This document shows positions 12,111 to 23,676 of a DNA stretch of 64,000 bases, piece by piece. The DNA is taken from assembly GCA_015680685.1 (NCBI GenBank), contig MNCI01034976.1, positions 327,163 to 391,162 on the forward strand, written 5' to 3'. A program made the translations under genes and the position numbers. This DNA is from Gnetum montanum (Eukaryota > Streptophyta > Gnetopsida > Gnetales > Gnetaceae). Below the pieces are notes generated by a model, which saw only the letters and a list, made by a program, of their open reading frames with translations, was not told the origin of the DNA and searched no databases. The stretch's first letter is position 1; each line of letters opens with the position of its first letter.

Positions 12111-13660
12111 TATGGCCATTCATGATAATCACCCATATGGCTCCTCATTTTTTCTACTTTTTTTTTCCACATTTTTGATTTTGCAAGTTATTTATTATAC
12201 AACTTTTTGATTTTCAAAATTTTTCCTATTTTTACATCATTTTTTATTTTACACCATCGTTAGTATGTTTGAATTTTTCTTAAATATATTACACTTTTTT
12301 ATATTTTTTACTTTGTTTTGTCTTAGTGTAGTTTTCAAATTTTTGCTAATAAACATGCTTTATGCAAACAAAACACAATGGTATTGTAGCTACTACCAAT
12401 GTTGGTTTATGCTTAATGTTTTGTTTGCTAATGTCTAGTTTCTATTTTTGAATTTTTGTACCAATGGCTAAGTTTTGGTTTCTTTTTCAAGCAATAGGCA
12501 ATGAGTCCACAACATCCACCCATTCACAAACTCTACGATTTTTCCTATTTTGAAAGTTCAAGGTCCCTTTCATTAAATCAACTTTTAATAAATTTATGAC
12601 CTTGGTAGTTTCTAGAATTGGGAAGGATTCAATGGCTTGTATAGGATGTGACTTCAAGGAGACTCAATACTCTTTCTACTCTTCTACTTACTTAGGTGCT
12701 TGAGTGTTTTCATAGATTTCTTACAATTCCATGTCAATCACTAACAAGAAGTTAAATAAAGCCTTTACATGGTGTGGTTCCCATCAAAAGGAAATGAAAG
12801 AAAAAAAATAAAAAAATAACAAAAAAAAAATAAACCATGATGGAAATTTAAAGCACAACCCTTAGACAAATAAATGGGCTATAAGCATTGGTTATGGGAC
12901 TAGAAAGACATGTTATCCATGCCTAAAGGTCCCCTCTAACTAAAGCCCCCTCTTACTTCCTACTTCTCTTTTTTTCTCTTTATGGCATAGTGGCTATTCT
13001 ATGGAAGCACTCTTGTATCTCAAGGGGATGGGTCGATCTTGGAGTGGCAATGCAAAGTCACTAAAAGAGGTTGATTTTAGTTTAGACTAGGGATGGATCT
13101 TCTCAAGTCATTTTAACCACAAGCTCCATAAGGGACTTCTTATGATCTCAATTCAAAATTCCATTCCACCTTCTCCATCATCCATCTGTGTTGACCATCA
13201 CTCACCTCACTGCTAAAGTCCATGTTCTTGATTCCACGTCTTGGTCTGACGTACTTGAATTCTTAGGTAGGATCTTCTGGGTTTTGGTCCTTAACTTCCA
13301 TCAACCATTAATCACCCATGGGACCCATGGACTCCCTAGGTTGAGGTTATACAAGGGAAAACAAGGCATGAGCCTACTATGGAAAAGATCCACTTGTATA
13401 TCCCTTGGTTGGGTTCATTAAGCACCTTATCCCTATGCATTCTCACAATCAAAATATTTCATACATTCATCTTCTACATCAAACCATGTACTCTTTTACA
13501 TATTTTATTTAATAAACACATTCTCCATCAAATTTTTCAATTTTTGAGCTTTCAATGATCCTGTTCAATGATTTCATCATATTCTTGGCTTTTCTAGGAT
13601 TCCATGGACCCCAAATTTATTGAAAAATTCCTTATATTTTTCAAGATATTCAAATTTGAA
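12110..13660 (+). other. B post-integrase non-coding spacer
   Basis: There is no coding signal. The first 250 bases are T-rich (12,140-12,350). After that come short islands shared with A, C and D, such as gaaagacatgttatccatgc and aaggtcccctctaact (12,905-12,942). The same order is seen in all four elements, so it is a genuine family feature and not filler. Confidence 0.7.
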
Positions 13661-13664
13661 AATT

Positions 13665-14194
13665 TCCCCTATGGGCTCCATATATGAAGCCCCATCAATA
13701 GAGCAAACCTGTATACAAGGCCCTATCAACATGGCAAAAAATTAGTATGTATATATATATGCAACCCCACTTTGAAATTTTTTCATTTTCTCACAAATGC
13801 TAAGGGATTTTTTCAAATTTTCAAAGCCCAGAATCTTCCAAAGCCCATAACTTCTTAACCATTTATTCAAATCACTCCATTCTTTGACCCTATAGCTACT
13901 AGAGGTAAGCTCTTCATCGTGGGGGCCACAAATGCATCATTTTTTATAGAAAAGTTTTTACCATTTTTCTAACTTCCATAAAGGTTTAACTAAGAAATCA
14001 ACTATAAAACACCAAAATATAAGAGTTACAACTTTCCAACAAGCTTCAATGACATTTACAATAAATAATTAATAAAATAATCAATCTGGAATGGTCAAAC
14101 CTTAGCCAAAGTGTAACTAACTAACAAGAGAAGGTATTCAAAAATTTAAAGTTACACATTATATCTACTAATCCATGGATGTGTTATGACCGTA
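13665..14194 (+). promoter_or_regulatory. B internal U3-like promoter and spliced-leader candidate
   Basis: A block with gccccatcaat, tatacaaggccctatcaac and a TATATATATA run (13,685-13,760) resembles the U3 region of the LTRs, especially the minus strand of E's 5' LTR (tatac-gcagccccatcaacg). It is followed by agaGGTAAGCtctt (13,898-13,911), a good splice donor context. The 3' ORF then begins right after cgtag (14,190-14,194), a possible acceptor. Element A has the same layout at 19,985-20,501. The expression role is inferred. Confidence 0.5.
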
Positions 14195-17051
14195 GATGAC
14201 ACCAAAAGAAAAGCACACACAAGAAGCAAGACTATCCCAACCAAGGGAAAAATGGCCTAGAATGGGAAGGAGCCAAGAATAGGCCTAAGAAGAACCACTT
14301 GCAACTCACACCATAGGTCTTCTTAGGAAAGAGGCTAAGGTGGAATCTATCCAATAGATTCTATAACCAGTAATAGAAATAAAACACTCCCATCAAGATG
14401 ATGCACTAGCTTAACGAGCAAATCTTAAGGTGACCTTGATAGAAGCTTGCCTAAATTAGATTAGATTGCGATAGGTCTAGAAAATAGTGCTCCAAAAATT
14501 AAACTTTGGTCCTTTCATGGAATAAACATCAAAAGAAGTGTAGGACCAACTAAAGGTCCCATGTTGCCAATCATCACTTCCATTGGGGAGTGATACATGG
14601 AAGACACATTCCTATTCAGGAACAATAGGCTGGCTAGTTTGACAGTCAAAATCAAGGACATCTTAGTGTCCTAATTAGTGTAGGCTATTGCTGAAGTACT
14701 TAGGTTGCCAAAGATAGGGAAAAGTCTTGCTAAGATCCCAATGCAGGAAAATCCTAACATTAGAAAAGAATAGGTACGATGGTGCTATGACATTAACCTC
14801 AAGGAGTTTGGCACACTCACATCAATAAAGAGGATCCACTACAAGATTTTGGCCTTTCACCTCAATCCCACATTGAGGCCAAGCAAAATCACCACCTTCT
14901 CTACCCAAGCATGCATCACTCAGAGTGAAAGATTCCCTATCAACCTTCCACAACTAATTTATCTAGATATAGAGAAAAGGTTTAAAGAAAATGAATGTGG
15001 AAGGAAGGCACTCCCCTTTCCATGACTCATCAAGAAACTCTGTTGGAGGGAAGGAATAGTTCGTTACACTAATGATCTTGTCAAGCATGTTCCAGCTACC
15101 AATTGGGTAGAAATGATAAAAGACTAGATGCCTACAACAACTATCTCAGACGAGGAGAAACAACCATCACTACCACCTACCAATCAAACAACTATATCAA
15201 ACATCACTACAACAATCCAATAGTTGTGTGAATACTGAGAATGGCTCTTGAGTGAATAAGAGTGACAAGCAAGCATGAGTGGCAAGGAACCATCTATATA
15301 CAAACTAGCAATGAGTCACCTAAATTAGGTGGCCTAAAAAATTAGCTTGATAGGTAGAGGTGGACCTATTTTCTTAGCCTAAAGAATGCAATTGCCCATG
15401 AGGTCAAATCTAGCATCATAGAGGTCACTGTATCTCTTGTAGAAAAATAGTCACTTCTAGAAATCTCTAAGAATACTACAACCTTCTCAATGCACTTGGA
15501 GAAATGTGACGGGGCAACAATACTGATGATGCAACACCAAGGATAGAAGACTAAAGTAGAGGTGCTTGCTAAACAAATTGCCAAAATGCTCAACATACCT
15601 ATGTCATCTGTATTGGATGTCACTACAGTCAAGGATGTGTAGATGTCTACAAGAATCACAAGAAACTGAATAAATGTAGTGCAACATGAAGAACTACTAG
15701 ACCAATTGGTAGGAACTGGGAAACTGCTTCCAGATGTCTTTGACCTTCCAAACAATATTACTATAATGTAGTTAGAACTGCTTGAGGCAAGGAACATGAA
15801 CATCATCTTGGAGGGGCAACTGAAAATAGCCAAGGAATTGAATGAATACTTGATTGCTGAAGTTTCTAAATTAAGAGCCTAGATTGTTGACCTTACATTT
15901 CTCAACCTAACATTAACAATAGATGAAGCTATGGAACAACTTCACACTAGAATAAAAGGGTTTGATGATGTAATGTAGATGATGATGCTCTACCAATCCT
16001 TAGTAGAGGCCACACAACACAAAATTTAGAAGGCCTTGCATCAAACCTACCAGAAGAATGTACAGTTGACCACTAAGAACCATCACCTACAGAATGTTGA
16101 TAAGTGCAAGCAATAATTAACTAACTTCATCAATCAATAGTAGGAGCAACTAGCCAAAGCAAACAAAGAATTGAAAAGGTTGGTGGAAAAAAATAGAAAT
16201 CTCTTCATGCAGGAGTTTCGTGCCCTTCTCTAGCAAACTATGATTAAGGTAGCCACCTAGAAATTGAAGGCTCTCAAATTTAAGAGAGTCAAAGATTATT
16301 ATAGAAAATAGGTTAGTCTACAAAAGGAAGTAAATGAAAAACACATCTAATTGGTGAAGGTGAGAGTGAATGAAACCTTCCAACAACTCCAACAAGAAAA
16401 AGAATTGTGGCAACCCACTGTCGATGGGATAGATGCCTACAACAAGATAGAAATCTGCATGAAGGAGTTGCAAATTGAGAATATGATAGAATACATGGAG
16501 CTCACCAATCTCCAATATGAAAATTTGGCCATGTTGACTACTAGATGGCTATAGTTAAAACTCAAAAAATAGATGGCCAGCTCATACCTAATGTATGAGG
16601 TTGAGTTCAAACATTAGAAATACACCAAGCAAAAGCTTGCGATGGCAAATGCTAAACTCAAATTTCTTAAGGGCAGGAACACTAATCAAAGATCTACCAC
16701 CAAGAACCTTTCCAAGAGGATGAATGACTACCATGAGCTACAAAATGTAGTCAGAGTGCTTGATATCAAATGCAAATAGTTTGCTACCTGGTCTGTCAAT
16801 GTAAAGGAAATGTTTCCAATAATGTCTTATCCATGGGATATTCACATTCTAGCTCACATTACTAATGTTGCATGCACTTTGAATAATCCTAGGATTAAGG
16901 AGGAGAATATGAAGGCATTAATTGATGCCTTTTACCTTCCATTAAAGATTCTAGCCACAGTAGAAGAGCCATAGCTACCTTAACTACCACACATGCCTAA
17001 AGCCAGCGAAGGTCCTTCAAAACTTCAGGAGCCTTCACTGCCTAGGACTAT
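14195..17051 (+). pseudogene. B extra 3' ORF: plant-transposon-type domain plus coiled coil
   Basis: The ATG at 14,195 starts MTPKEK, paired with MAPKEK in A; both copies end in a shared T-I-stop (17,051 here). That gives about 950 codons with many stops. The N-terminal half has FHLNPTLRPSKITTFSTQA, then NLPQLIYLDIE and ALPFP, a stop, LIKKLC (14,860-15,050). This resembles the putative plant transposon protein domain seen downstream of pol in plant retroelements. From about 15,700 to 16,700 the protein is a long E/K/Q/L-rich coiled coil. The C-terminal block has YPWDI, LAHITNVA and KEENMKAL. No membrane segment is seen, unlike a typical env. The function is unknown. Confidence 0.65.
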
Positions 17052-17059
17052 ATGATCTT

Positions 17060-17291
17060 CTCCATCATCTTCATAGCACCAAAGGATGTGCTATCCAATT
17101 TTTTGTAGTCATGTCATGGTGTTCAATTTTTTTTCATCAACATCATAATTTTTTGTAATGTATTGATTTGTACACTTGGGCACTCAGTTTTGTCAAGTTA
17201 GTTTGTTTTGTCAAAAGTTAATCAATAATCCCATAACTCCTCAATTTTTTAAAGGAACTTGAGGATAAGTTTTCATTCAATCATGGGGGTA
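17060..17291 (+). other. B 3' untranslated stretch with polypurine tract
   Basis: A short non-coding stretch ends in catgggggta (about 17,282-17,291), directly before the 3' LTR. The same motif precedes the 3' LTRs of C (catggaggta), A (catatggata) and, on the minus strand, D and E. It would prime plus-strand DNA synthesis. Confidence 0.75.
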
Positions 17292-18207
17292 TGATGAGTG
17301 TAAAAGTGTCACATTGATGAGCCCCTGTTGACATGGCCTCATCGATGGGGCCTCATTTACATTGTGTTGCCCCATTAACATAACGTTTGCTATGTTTACA
17401 GGGCCATGTTGATGCAACCCTATAATAAAAACTATAAAGATGACATCATAGTTGTGTTTATAGGATAATCTTGTCATAGTAGTAGTAGAGCTCTTATAGT
17501 GTTTCCATTTGAGAGTTATAATATTTCTATAAGGGCCACAGTAGGAGTTAGAAAGTGTACGGATATTTATTCAAGCACTATTATACCTGAATCACACCAA
17601 TGTGTACAAAAATAAAGATAGCCTTTTGATCAAACCTTGTATCACTTACAATAGATTAATGATTTATTTATACATTTATTGTTCTCATTAATTAAGCTAA
17701 ATTAGACTTCAAGAAATTAGTTAATTAATTAAGCTAAATATATTAAACACATAAGTATGCCCTCTTCAAGCATAAATACATATTTGCTTGGTAATCCCAG
17801 TAGCGTTATTACTTGGTGCACCCAGTAATGTACCACTTAGTAACCTAGCAGTGAATATGTGGGTTCAAGACATGTACAGAATGTGGGACCAGATGCTTAT
17901 GTTATGACTAGTTAGAGATTAGTTGATTAGTTAAATTAAATTAGTTATTAAATTACTTCATCTCCCTACTTTAAGCACCAAAGAACATAAAACATAAAAC
18001 AATAAAAATCATATGCCTTGATTACACTTAACCATACCATGTACATCACAAGTGTAATTAGGAAGACAATGAATGAACATTAGGGCAAGGTTCACTTCCC
18101 AGAAGACTAGTGCATCAAAAACTATAGAGTTCATAGAATTCAATGGATTGTGCATGAATGCTTTATGATTTGTATGGTTGGGCATAGGGATTCCTTGCTA
18201 CCCATCA
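17292..18207 (+). repeat. B 3' LTR (916 bp)
   Basis: Starts tgatgagtg and ends ctacccatca. A near-palindromic module, ggcctcatcgatggggcc, lies at 17,334-17,351, upstream of the TATA-like sequence ataaaaactataaag. The right end keeps the family motif gggcataggga-t-acc before the terminal catca. It is more complete than the 5' copy. Confidence 0.85.
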
Positions 18208-18212
18208 CCAAT
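18208..18212 (+). repeat. target site duplication of B, right copy (ccaat)
   Basis: It partners 5,711-5,715 (ccaac) with one mismatch. Confidence 0.8.
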
Positions 18213-18500
18213 CTAGACATAAAGTTCTTTACTAGAACCCCACACATGTACCTCAAAAGACTAAGTTCCAAACATTATGGGAAGGACCTTATACCATTTA
18301 TGAAACCTTTCCTTCTTGAACCATGTTGATCTACAAACTTGAAAATCCAAACAAGAAACTACTAGGAAACATGAAATAAGTCAAACCTTTCCATGAGCTC
18401 AAAAGAGCTAGTGATCACAACATCTCATTGGATGAAAAACCTTGCTTAATATTCTGGATCTTCTCCTTCCAACTCAGTCATGGGAGAGATGGCCATCCAT
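18208..18500 (+). pseudogene. element A integrase, C-terminal end (resumed after B)
   Basis: The sequence aaagttctttactagaacccc matches the same place in B (11,845) and C (28,605), reading KVLY, a stop, NPTH. Next come the LWEGPY-like and KPFHE-like blocks. Pol ends near ggcatccatgc-type sequence at about 18,495. It is collinear with 5,715. Confidence 0.8.
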
Positions 18501-19980
18501 GCTAATTATTTAAAGTGTCTCCTTAGTTTTTACACTTTTTTTATTTTATACTTTTCCTATTTTTCATATTTTTTTGTTTTACATTATCTTTAATACATTT
18601 AATTTTCTTGAATATTTTACAATTTCTTTTATATTTTTCTTTATTTTTATGTGTGTTTTCTTATGTTTTCTAATGTTTTTCTTTGTTGTTCTTTATTGCC
18701 AACAAGACATAGTGATGTGGTAGCTATTTACTAATGGTGGTTTGTACTTAATGTTTTTGATTGCTAATGTCTAGATTCTAGCTTTGAATTTTGATATCAA
18801 TAACTAAGACATGGCTTCTTTTTCATGGTACAAGTAGTGAGTCCACATCATCCATCGATCCACAAATTCTAGATGTTCCATGTTTTGGAAATGTAAAGTT
18901 CCCTTCCTTAATAAGAAATTCAATGAAATTGTGGCCTTGGTAGTTTCCAAATTTGGAAAATATTCAAATGTGTTGCTAAGGGTGTTACTTCAAGGGGATT
19001 TGATGCTCTCTATACTTTCCTACTCTCTTAAGTGCCTAAGTTTTTTCATGGATCTCTTACCATTCCACTGTCGACCAATAATAGGAAGTTAAAGTCTTTA
19101 CATGATGTGGTTCCCATACAAAAATGTATAAAAACATAAAAATTTAAAAAATGATGGAAATTCAAAGAAAATCCCTTAGAAAAAATAATGGGCTACAACC
19201 ACTACTTATGAGACTAGAAAGACATGTTACCCATGCTTGAAGGTCCCCTCTAACTAAGGCTCTTTCTCACTTCCTTCTTCTCTTTTCTTCTTAATAAGGA
19301 ATGTTATTGATTTGTGGGAGCATTCTCGTGTCTCAAGGAGGTGGACTTGTATCTAAGTGTTAATGCGAATTCACTAGAAGTGGTTGATTTTTATCTAATG
19401 GACTTTATCAGGTCATTTCACCATAAAATCCACAATGGATTTCATGTGACCATGATTTGGAACTCCATTCCATATTTTATTTCATCCACTAATGCTTTCT
19501 ATAATTCACCTCATTATCAATTTTCCATATTTATTCAATGTCTTAATTTGACATATCAAAATTCTTAGGTAGATTCTTCCAGGATTAGGTCCTTAACTTT
19601 CCATAACCATTAATCAACCATGAGATCCACAAACTCCTTGGTTTGAGGATATGCAAGGGCAACAAGGGCATGATCCTACTATGGAAAGGACCCACTTGTG
19701 TTTCTCTTGGTTTTCCTAGTTAAGTTCCTTATCCTTGGACATTTTTGCAATCAAATCTTTCACATTCCCCATCAATTTCATACAACCGTGTGCTCCTTAA
19801 TGGAATTTCTTTAACAAAATCTCATTCTCCAATCCAAAACTTCAATTTTGTGAATAATAAAGCCCTCCAAGTATTTCATCATGTTTAGATCTTTTTTGGC
19901 TCTCCAAGGACCTTAATTTCATGATTAAACTTCTTGTATTTTTTGAAATTTTTAATGTGGAAAATTTTCTCTAAGCACTT
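18500..19980 (+). other. A post-integrase non-coding spacer
   Basis: T-rich sequence (18,520-18,680), then short islands shared with B, C and D, for example gaaggtcccctctaactaagg (19,239-19,259). No coding region is supported; open stretches here are chance. Confidence 0.65.
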
Positions 19981-19984
19981 CGTC

Positions 19985-20501
19985 AACAAGACCTTGTATA
20001 TGAAGTGCCTACATAACCAAGACCCCATCAATGCAAGGTAAATAGTCTATATATACATGCTAACATTAAGCAATTTTTCACATTTAAGCTCAAACGAGGA
20101 GGGAAGTTTTTGAACTTTTCAGTGCCCAAAACCTTCCAAGAACCAAAACTTCCAAACCATTTATCTGATTAACCCCATTCTTCAATCCTACAGCTATCAG
20201 AGGTAAGCTCTTAGTTGTGGGGGCCACAAACCTTAGGTTTTTGACAGAAAACTTTTTGAAATTTTTCTAACTCCCACAATGGTTTAACTAAGAAACTAAC
20301 ATTAAAACATTAAACTATGAAAGTTAAACCCTTCCAATAGACTTTGGTGATCATCTAAAGTCAAAAAATATTAAAATAACAATAAAATAATTAATTCACC
20401 ATGGTCATAACTTAGCCTAAGTGTAACTACCCAACAAGAAAAGGTACTTAAATGTTATAAGTTACACATTATATGCTATCCTTAATTATGTTGTCCCACA
20501 A
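19985..20501 (+). promoter_or_regulatory. A internal U3-like promoter and leader
   Basis: It contains cttgtatatgaag, gaccccatcaatgcaagg and tctatatatacatgc (19,993-20,062), laid out as in B. Then comes tcagaGGTAAGCtcttagt (20,197-20,215) followed by gtgggggccacaaa, almost identical to B at 13,900-13,930. The candidate acceptor before ATG is cccacaa in A against ccgtag in B, so it is mutated here. The expression role is inferred. Confidence 0.5.
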
Positions 20502-22644
20502 ATGGCACCTAAGGAAAAGCATGTGCAGGAAGGAGGACCGGCCCAACTAAGGGACAAACAACCAAGAATTGGAAGGGGTCAAGAAGAGCCCCATGAGGTA
20601 GTAGAAATCCACACAATAGGATGTCTTTAGGAGGATCCCAAAGTTGAATCTATCAAATAGATTTCCAAAGAGGTGACCATAATAGAACAATCAAACTATG
20701 ATGAGGCACTAGGGCCAAAACCAAGCCTTGAGGTCACCCTGACAAATGCTTGCTTCAAGAAAATCAAATCCAATGAGGTCCAAAATTCTATCCTTCAAGA
20801 GTTAAACATTGGATATTTCTTGGAGTTTGCTCCTTTAGAAGTCAAGACTCAATTGCAAAACTCTCCCATGTGACCCATCATCACTTCTAGTAGGGAGTGG
20901 TACATGGAAGAGATTTACCTCTTCTAGAAAAACAAGTAGGCTATTTCCATGATCAAAATCAAGGACATTTTTGTATCCTACTTGGTAAAAGTAATTTTTA
21001 AGGCCCTTGGGTTGCTTGCGATTGAGACCACCCTTGCAGAAATTTCAACACAAGTAGATCCTAGTGTCAAAAAAGAATGGATACAACGATGCTACAAACT
21101 TGACCATAAGGAGTTAGATGCACTCACTACAGTGGAATGTGCATACTTCAAGATTGTGGCCTTTCATCTCAATCCAACGGTGAGGCCAAGAAAATTCACA
21201 GATTTCCTTGCCCATGCATGTCCCACTCTAAGTAGAAAATTCCCAGTCAACCTTCTAGAACTAATCTATATTGAGATAGAAGTTATGCTTCAAGGAGAAC
21301 AAATGTGGAAAGAAGGCACTTAACTTTTTGTGCCTTATTAAGAAATTATGCAAGTGGGGAGGCATAGATCATTATAAAAATGATGATGCCTGACATGCTC
21401 CAACCACCACTTGGGAAAAAGTGATAAAGGAAAAGATGCCTGTGAAGGTGATCTAAGAAGAGGAGTAGCAATCACCACCTCCATCACCCACTCATGAGAT
21501 AATCCTAGAGACCCACACTACCATTGAGTACATGCACAAACTATGAGAGCAGCTCTTGCAACAATAGTGAGAACAAGTGGTGGGGATCCATCTATGTACC
21601 AACAAACAATGAGTCACCTCAATGAACTAGACCAAACCATAAGTCATATGGAAGGTGAGGTCTCAATTTTCTTATCCCAACAAATGTAGGTGCACACAAT
21701 GTCAAATCCAAGAACTTGAGAGCTAACAGTGTCCCTCTCACAATAGCAAAAATAATCAAACATCTTTGGGAATTCCACTACCTTTTTGGTACATTTAGAG
21801 GAGTGTGAGAGGGTAATTGTCTTGGTGATGCAACACCATGAGCAGGAGATGGCAATCGAAGTGATTGCTAAGTAAATCATTGAAGCACTCAATGCACTTG
21901 CAATGTCTGTACCAACTGATTATACACTTAGAGATGTGCAGATATCCATAGGAATTGTTAACGGAATATTGAGCACAACCTAACATGAGAAATTACTAGA
22001 TGAATTGGTTGGAACTAGGAAATTGCTTCTGAATGTCTTTGACCTTCTGGATACCATCACTTCAACCTAGTAGGAGCTGCTAGAAGTAAAGGGCAAGTGC
22101 ATCCTCATGGAGGAGGAACTTCAAATAGCCAGAGTAGAGAACCAATGCTTGGCTATAGAAGTTGTTGATCTAAGAGGCTACTTAGCTGATCTCATACTTT
22201 TCAACCAAGCAATCATAGGAGATGAAGCTTTCTAATCACTTCAAAAGCACCTCAAAGAAGTCTAGAATGCCAAGGAGTCAATGATCTTTAACTAGTCCTT
22301 GGCTAATGCCATAACACATGACATCCAAAAGGACTTGTTTTAGACTCACCATGAGAATGAGATCCTAACTATAGAAAACCATCATCTATGAAATGTTAAT
22401 GCATAGAAGCAGTAGATGTCAGAATTTATCTATCAATAGTAGGACTAGCCAGTCAAGGTGAATGTAGAATTGAGGAGATTCAAAACAAAAAATCAAAAAA
22501 TCTCCATGGAGAAAGTTTTTGCTTACGTTAAAATCCACAATTGAGATCACAACTTGGAAGAATGAGACCCTAAAGTTTGAAAGAGTAAAAATTCACTATA
22601 AGGACTAGGTGGAATTGCAAAAGGAAATCAATGAGAAGCATATC
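20502..22644 (+). pseudogene. A extra 3' ORF, first part (interrupted by C)
   Basis: Starts MAPKEKHVQEGGPAQ. The open stretches 20,673-20,873 and 20,949-21,323 share one frame apart from short breaks. Domain blocks are FKIVAFHLNPTVRPRKFTDF (21,151-21,210) and FPVNLLELIYIEIEVML, the same plant-transposon-type domain as in B. From about 21,600 the sequence becomes coiled-coil-like. C is inserted at 22,644 and the ORF resumes at 31,705. No catalytic motif is recognised. Confidence 0.65.
22640..22644 (+). repeat. target site duplication of C, left copy (atatc)
   Basis: It partners acatc at 31,705-31,709 with one mismatch. B has acatc at the same place in its 3' ORF (about 16,342), which gives the empty-site sequence. 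Confidence 0.8.
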
Positions 22645-23513
22645 TAATGAACTATATTTTTCTTGGCTCTAATATTGAAGCCTCCATATTGGATACTTGA
22701 TATCAAAAATCAAGATGCGATGTCAAATATCTGATATCATGGAATGTGTACCAACCTATACATATAGCACTTGGGCCCACAATTTGGACATAAGTTTTGT
22801 CATAGCATAGTAAAGCCCTTGCAGTTTCTTTTCTCTAGAGTTAGAATATTTTCCAAAGTGCCCACAACAAGAATCATTGAGTTTATGGATCTTTATTTGA
22901 GCATTGTTGTACATGAGCATAGTAGTATGTGTGATAATAAAGATGAGCTTTCTAATAAATCTTGCAACACCTTGGCTAGATTAGTTATTTTATTCATGCA
23001 TTTAATGTTTTATGAAATTTCCTTTAATGCTTCCAAGTAATTAAACAAAATTAAGCTACCTAGATTAAATAGCAATTAATTACATACATAAATACGACCC
23101 CTTCGAGCATGTGCATGATGCTTGGTAATCACAACAATGCTTAACGTTTAGTAGCCCAACAGTGTTATACATGTTCAAGATGTGTATGGAAAGTGGAACC
23201 AGATGCTTATGTTAGGATAGTTATTTATTAATTAGCAATCATATTAGTTAAATAGGTTCATAATTTAAGTTTCAACTTATTAGTAATTATAGGTGAATAA
23301 AATATAAAATAACAAAAATCATGTGCCTAAATTACAATTAACCACAAAACTAAGCTTCATAAGTGTAGTTGGGAAGACAACGATCATCACAATTAAATTT
23401 CAAATCCTAGAACCAATGTACATGGAAACTTAGGATTTGTGAAGTTCAACTGAATTGTGCATGAACACTTCTAATTCATATGATTGGGCATAGGGGTACC
23501 TGACTACTCATCA
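22645..23513 (+). repeat. C 5' LTR (869 bp)
   Basis: Starts taatgaacta (tgatgaactg in the 3' copy) and ends actactcatca. U3 has ATC/GAT-rich repeats (atattggatacttgatatc, tctgatatcatgg) before the TATA region. The family motif ggcataggggtacct is near the right end. Confidence 0.85.
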
Positions 23514-23533
23514 TTGGTGTTGTTTTTGGGAAC
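23514..23533 (+). other. C primer-binding site (decayed tRNA-Asp type)
   Basis: ttggtgttgtttttgggaac directly follows the 5' LTR and lines up with D's PBS, TGGCACCATTGCTGGGGACC, after several transitions. Confidence 0.5.
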
Positions 23534-23676
23534 TCTTTGTTTGTTATGTGTGCTATCTAGGATTTAGTAAAAATTTATTTACCATCATTGGAATGAATCC
23601 TAAATTCATATCATACATCAAAATAACTACAACAATGATAAGCAAACATACTACATTTCTTGTCTTCTAATACAAG

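Larger units (their letters stand above)
5716..18207 (+). mobile_element. Ty3/gypsy element B (Athila-like, 12.5 kb), nested in A
   Basis: B is bounded by related LTRs (5,716-6,192 and 17,292-18,207) and a 5-bp target duplication. Inside are a PBS, gag, protease, RT, RNase H, integrase, a long spacer, a U3-like internal promoter, an extra 3' ORF and a polypurine tract. It is 12,492 bp long, larger than C because it keeps the 3' ORF cassette. It has a deletion between RT and RNase H, a deletion inside the 5' LTR, and many in-frame stops. It is full-ended but not autonomous. Confidence 0.9.

Noticed and set aside
15366-15833. Minus-strand open frame of 155 codons
   Set aside because: Antisense shadow of the coiled-coil 3' ORF of B.
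14195-17051. Reading the extra 3' ORF as a viral-type envelope gene
   Set aside because: No signal peptide or membrane segment is visible; the domain and coiled coil do not look like an envelope protein.
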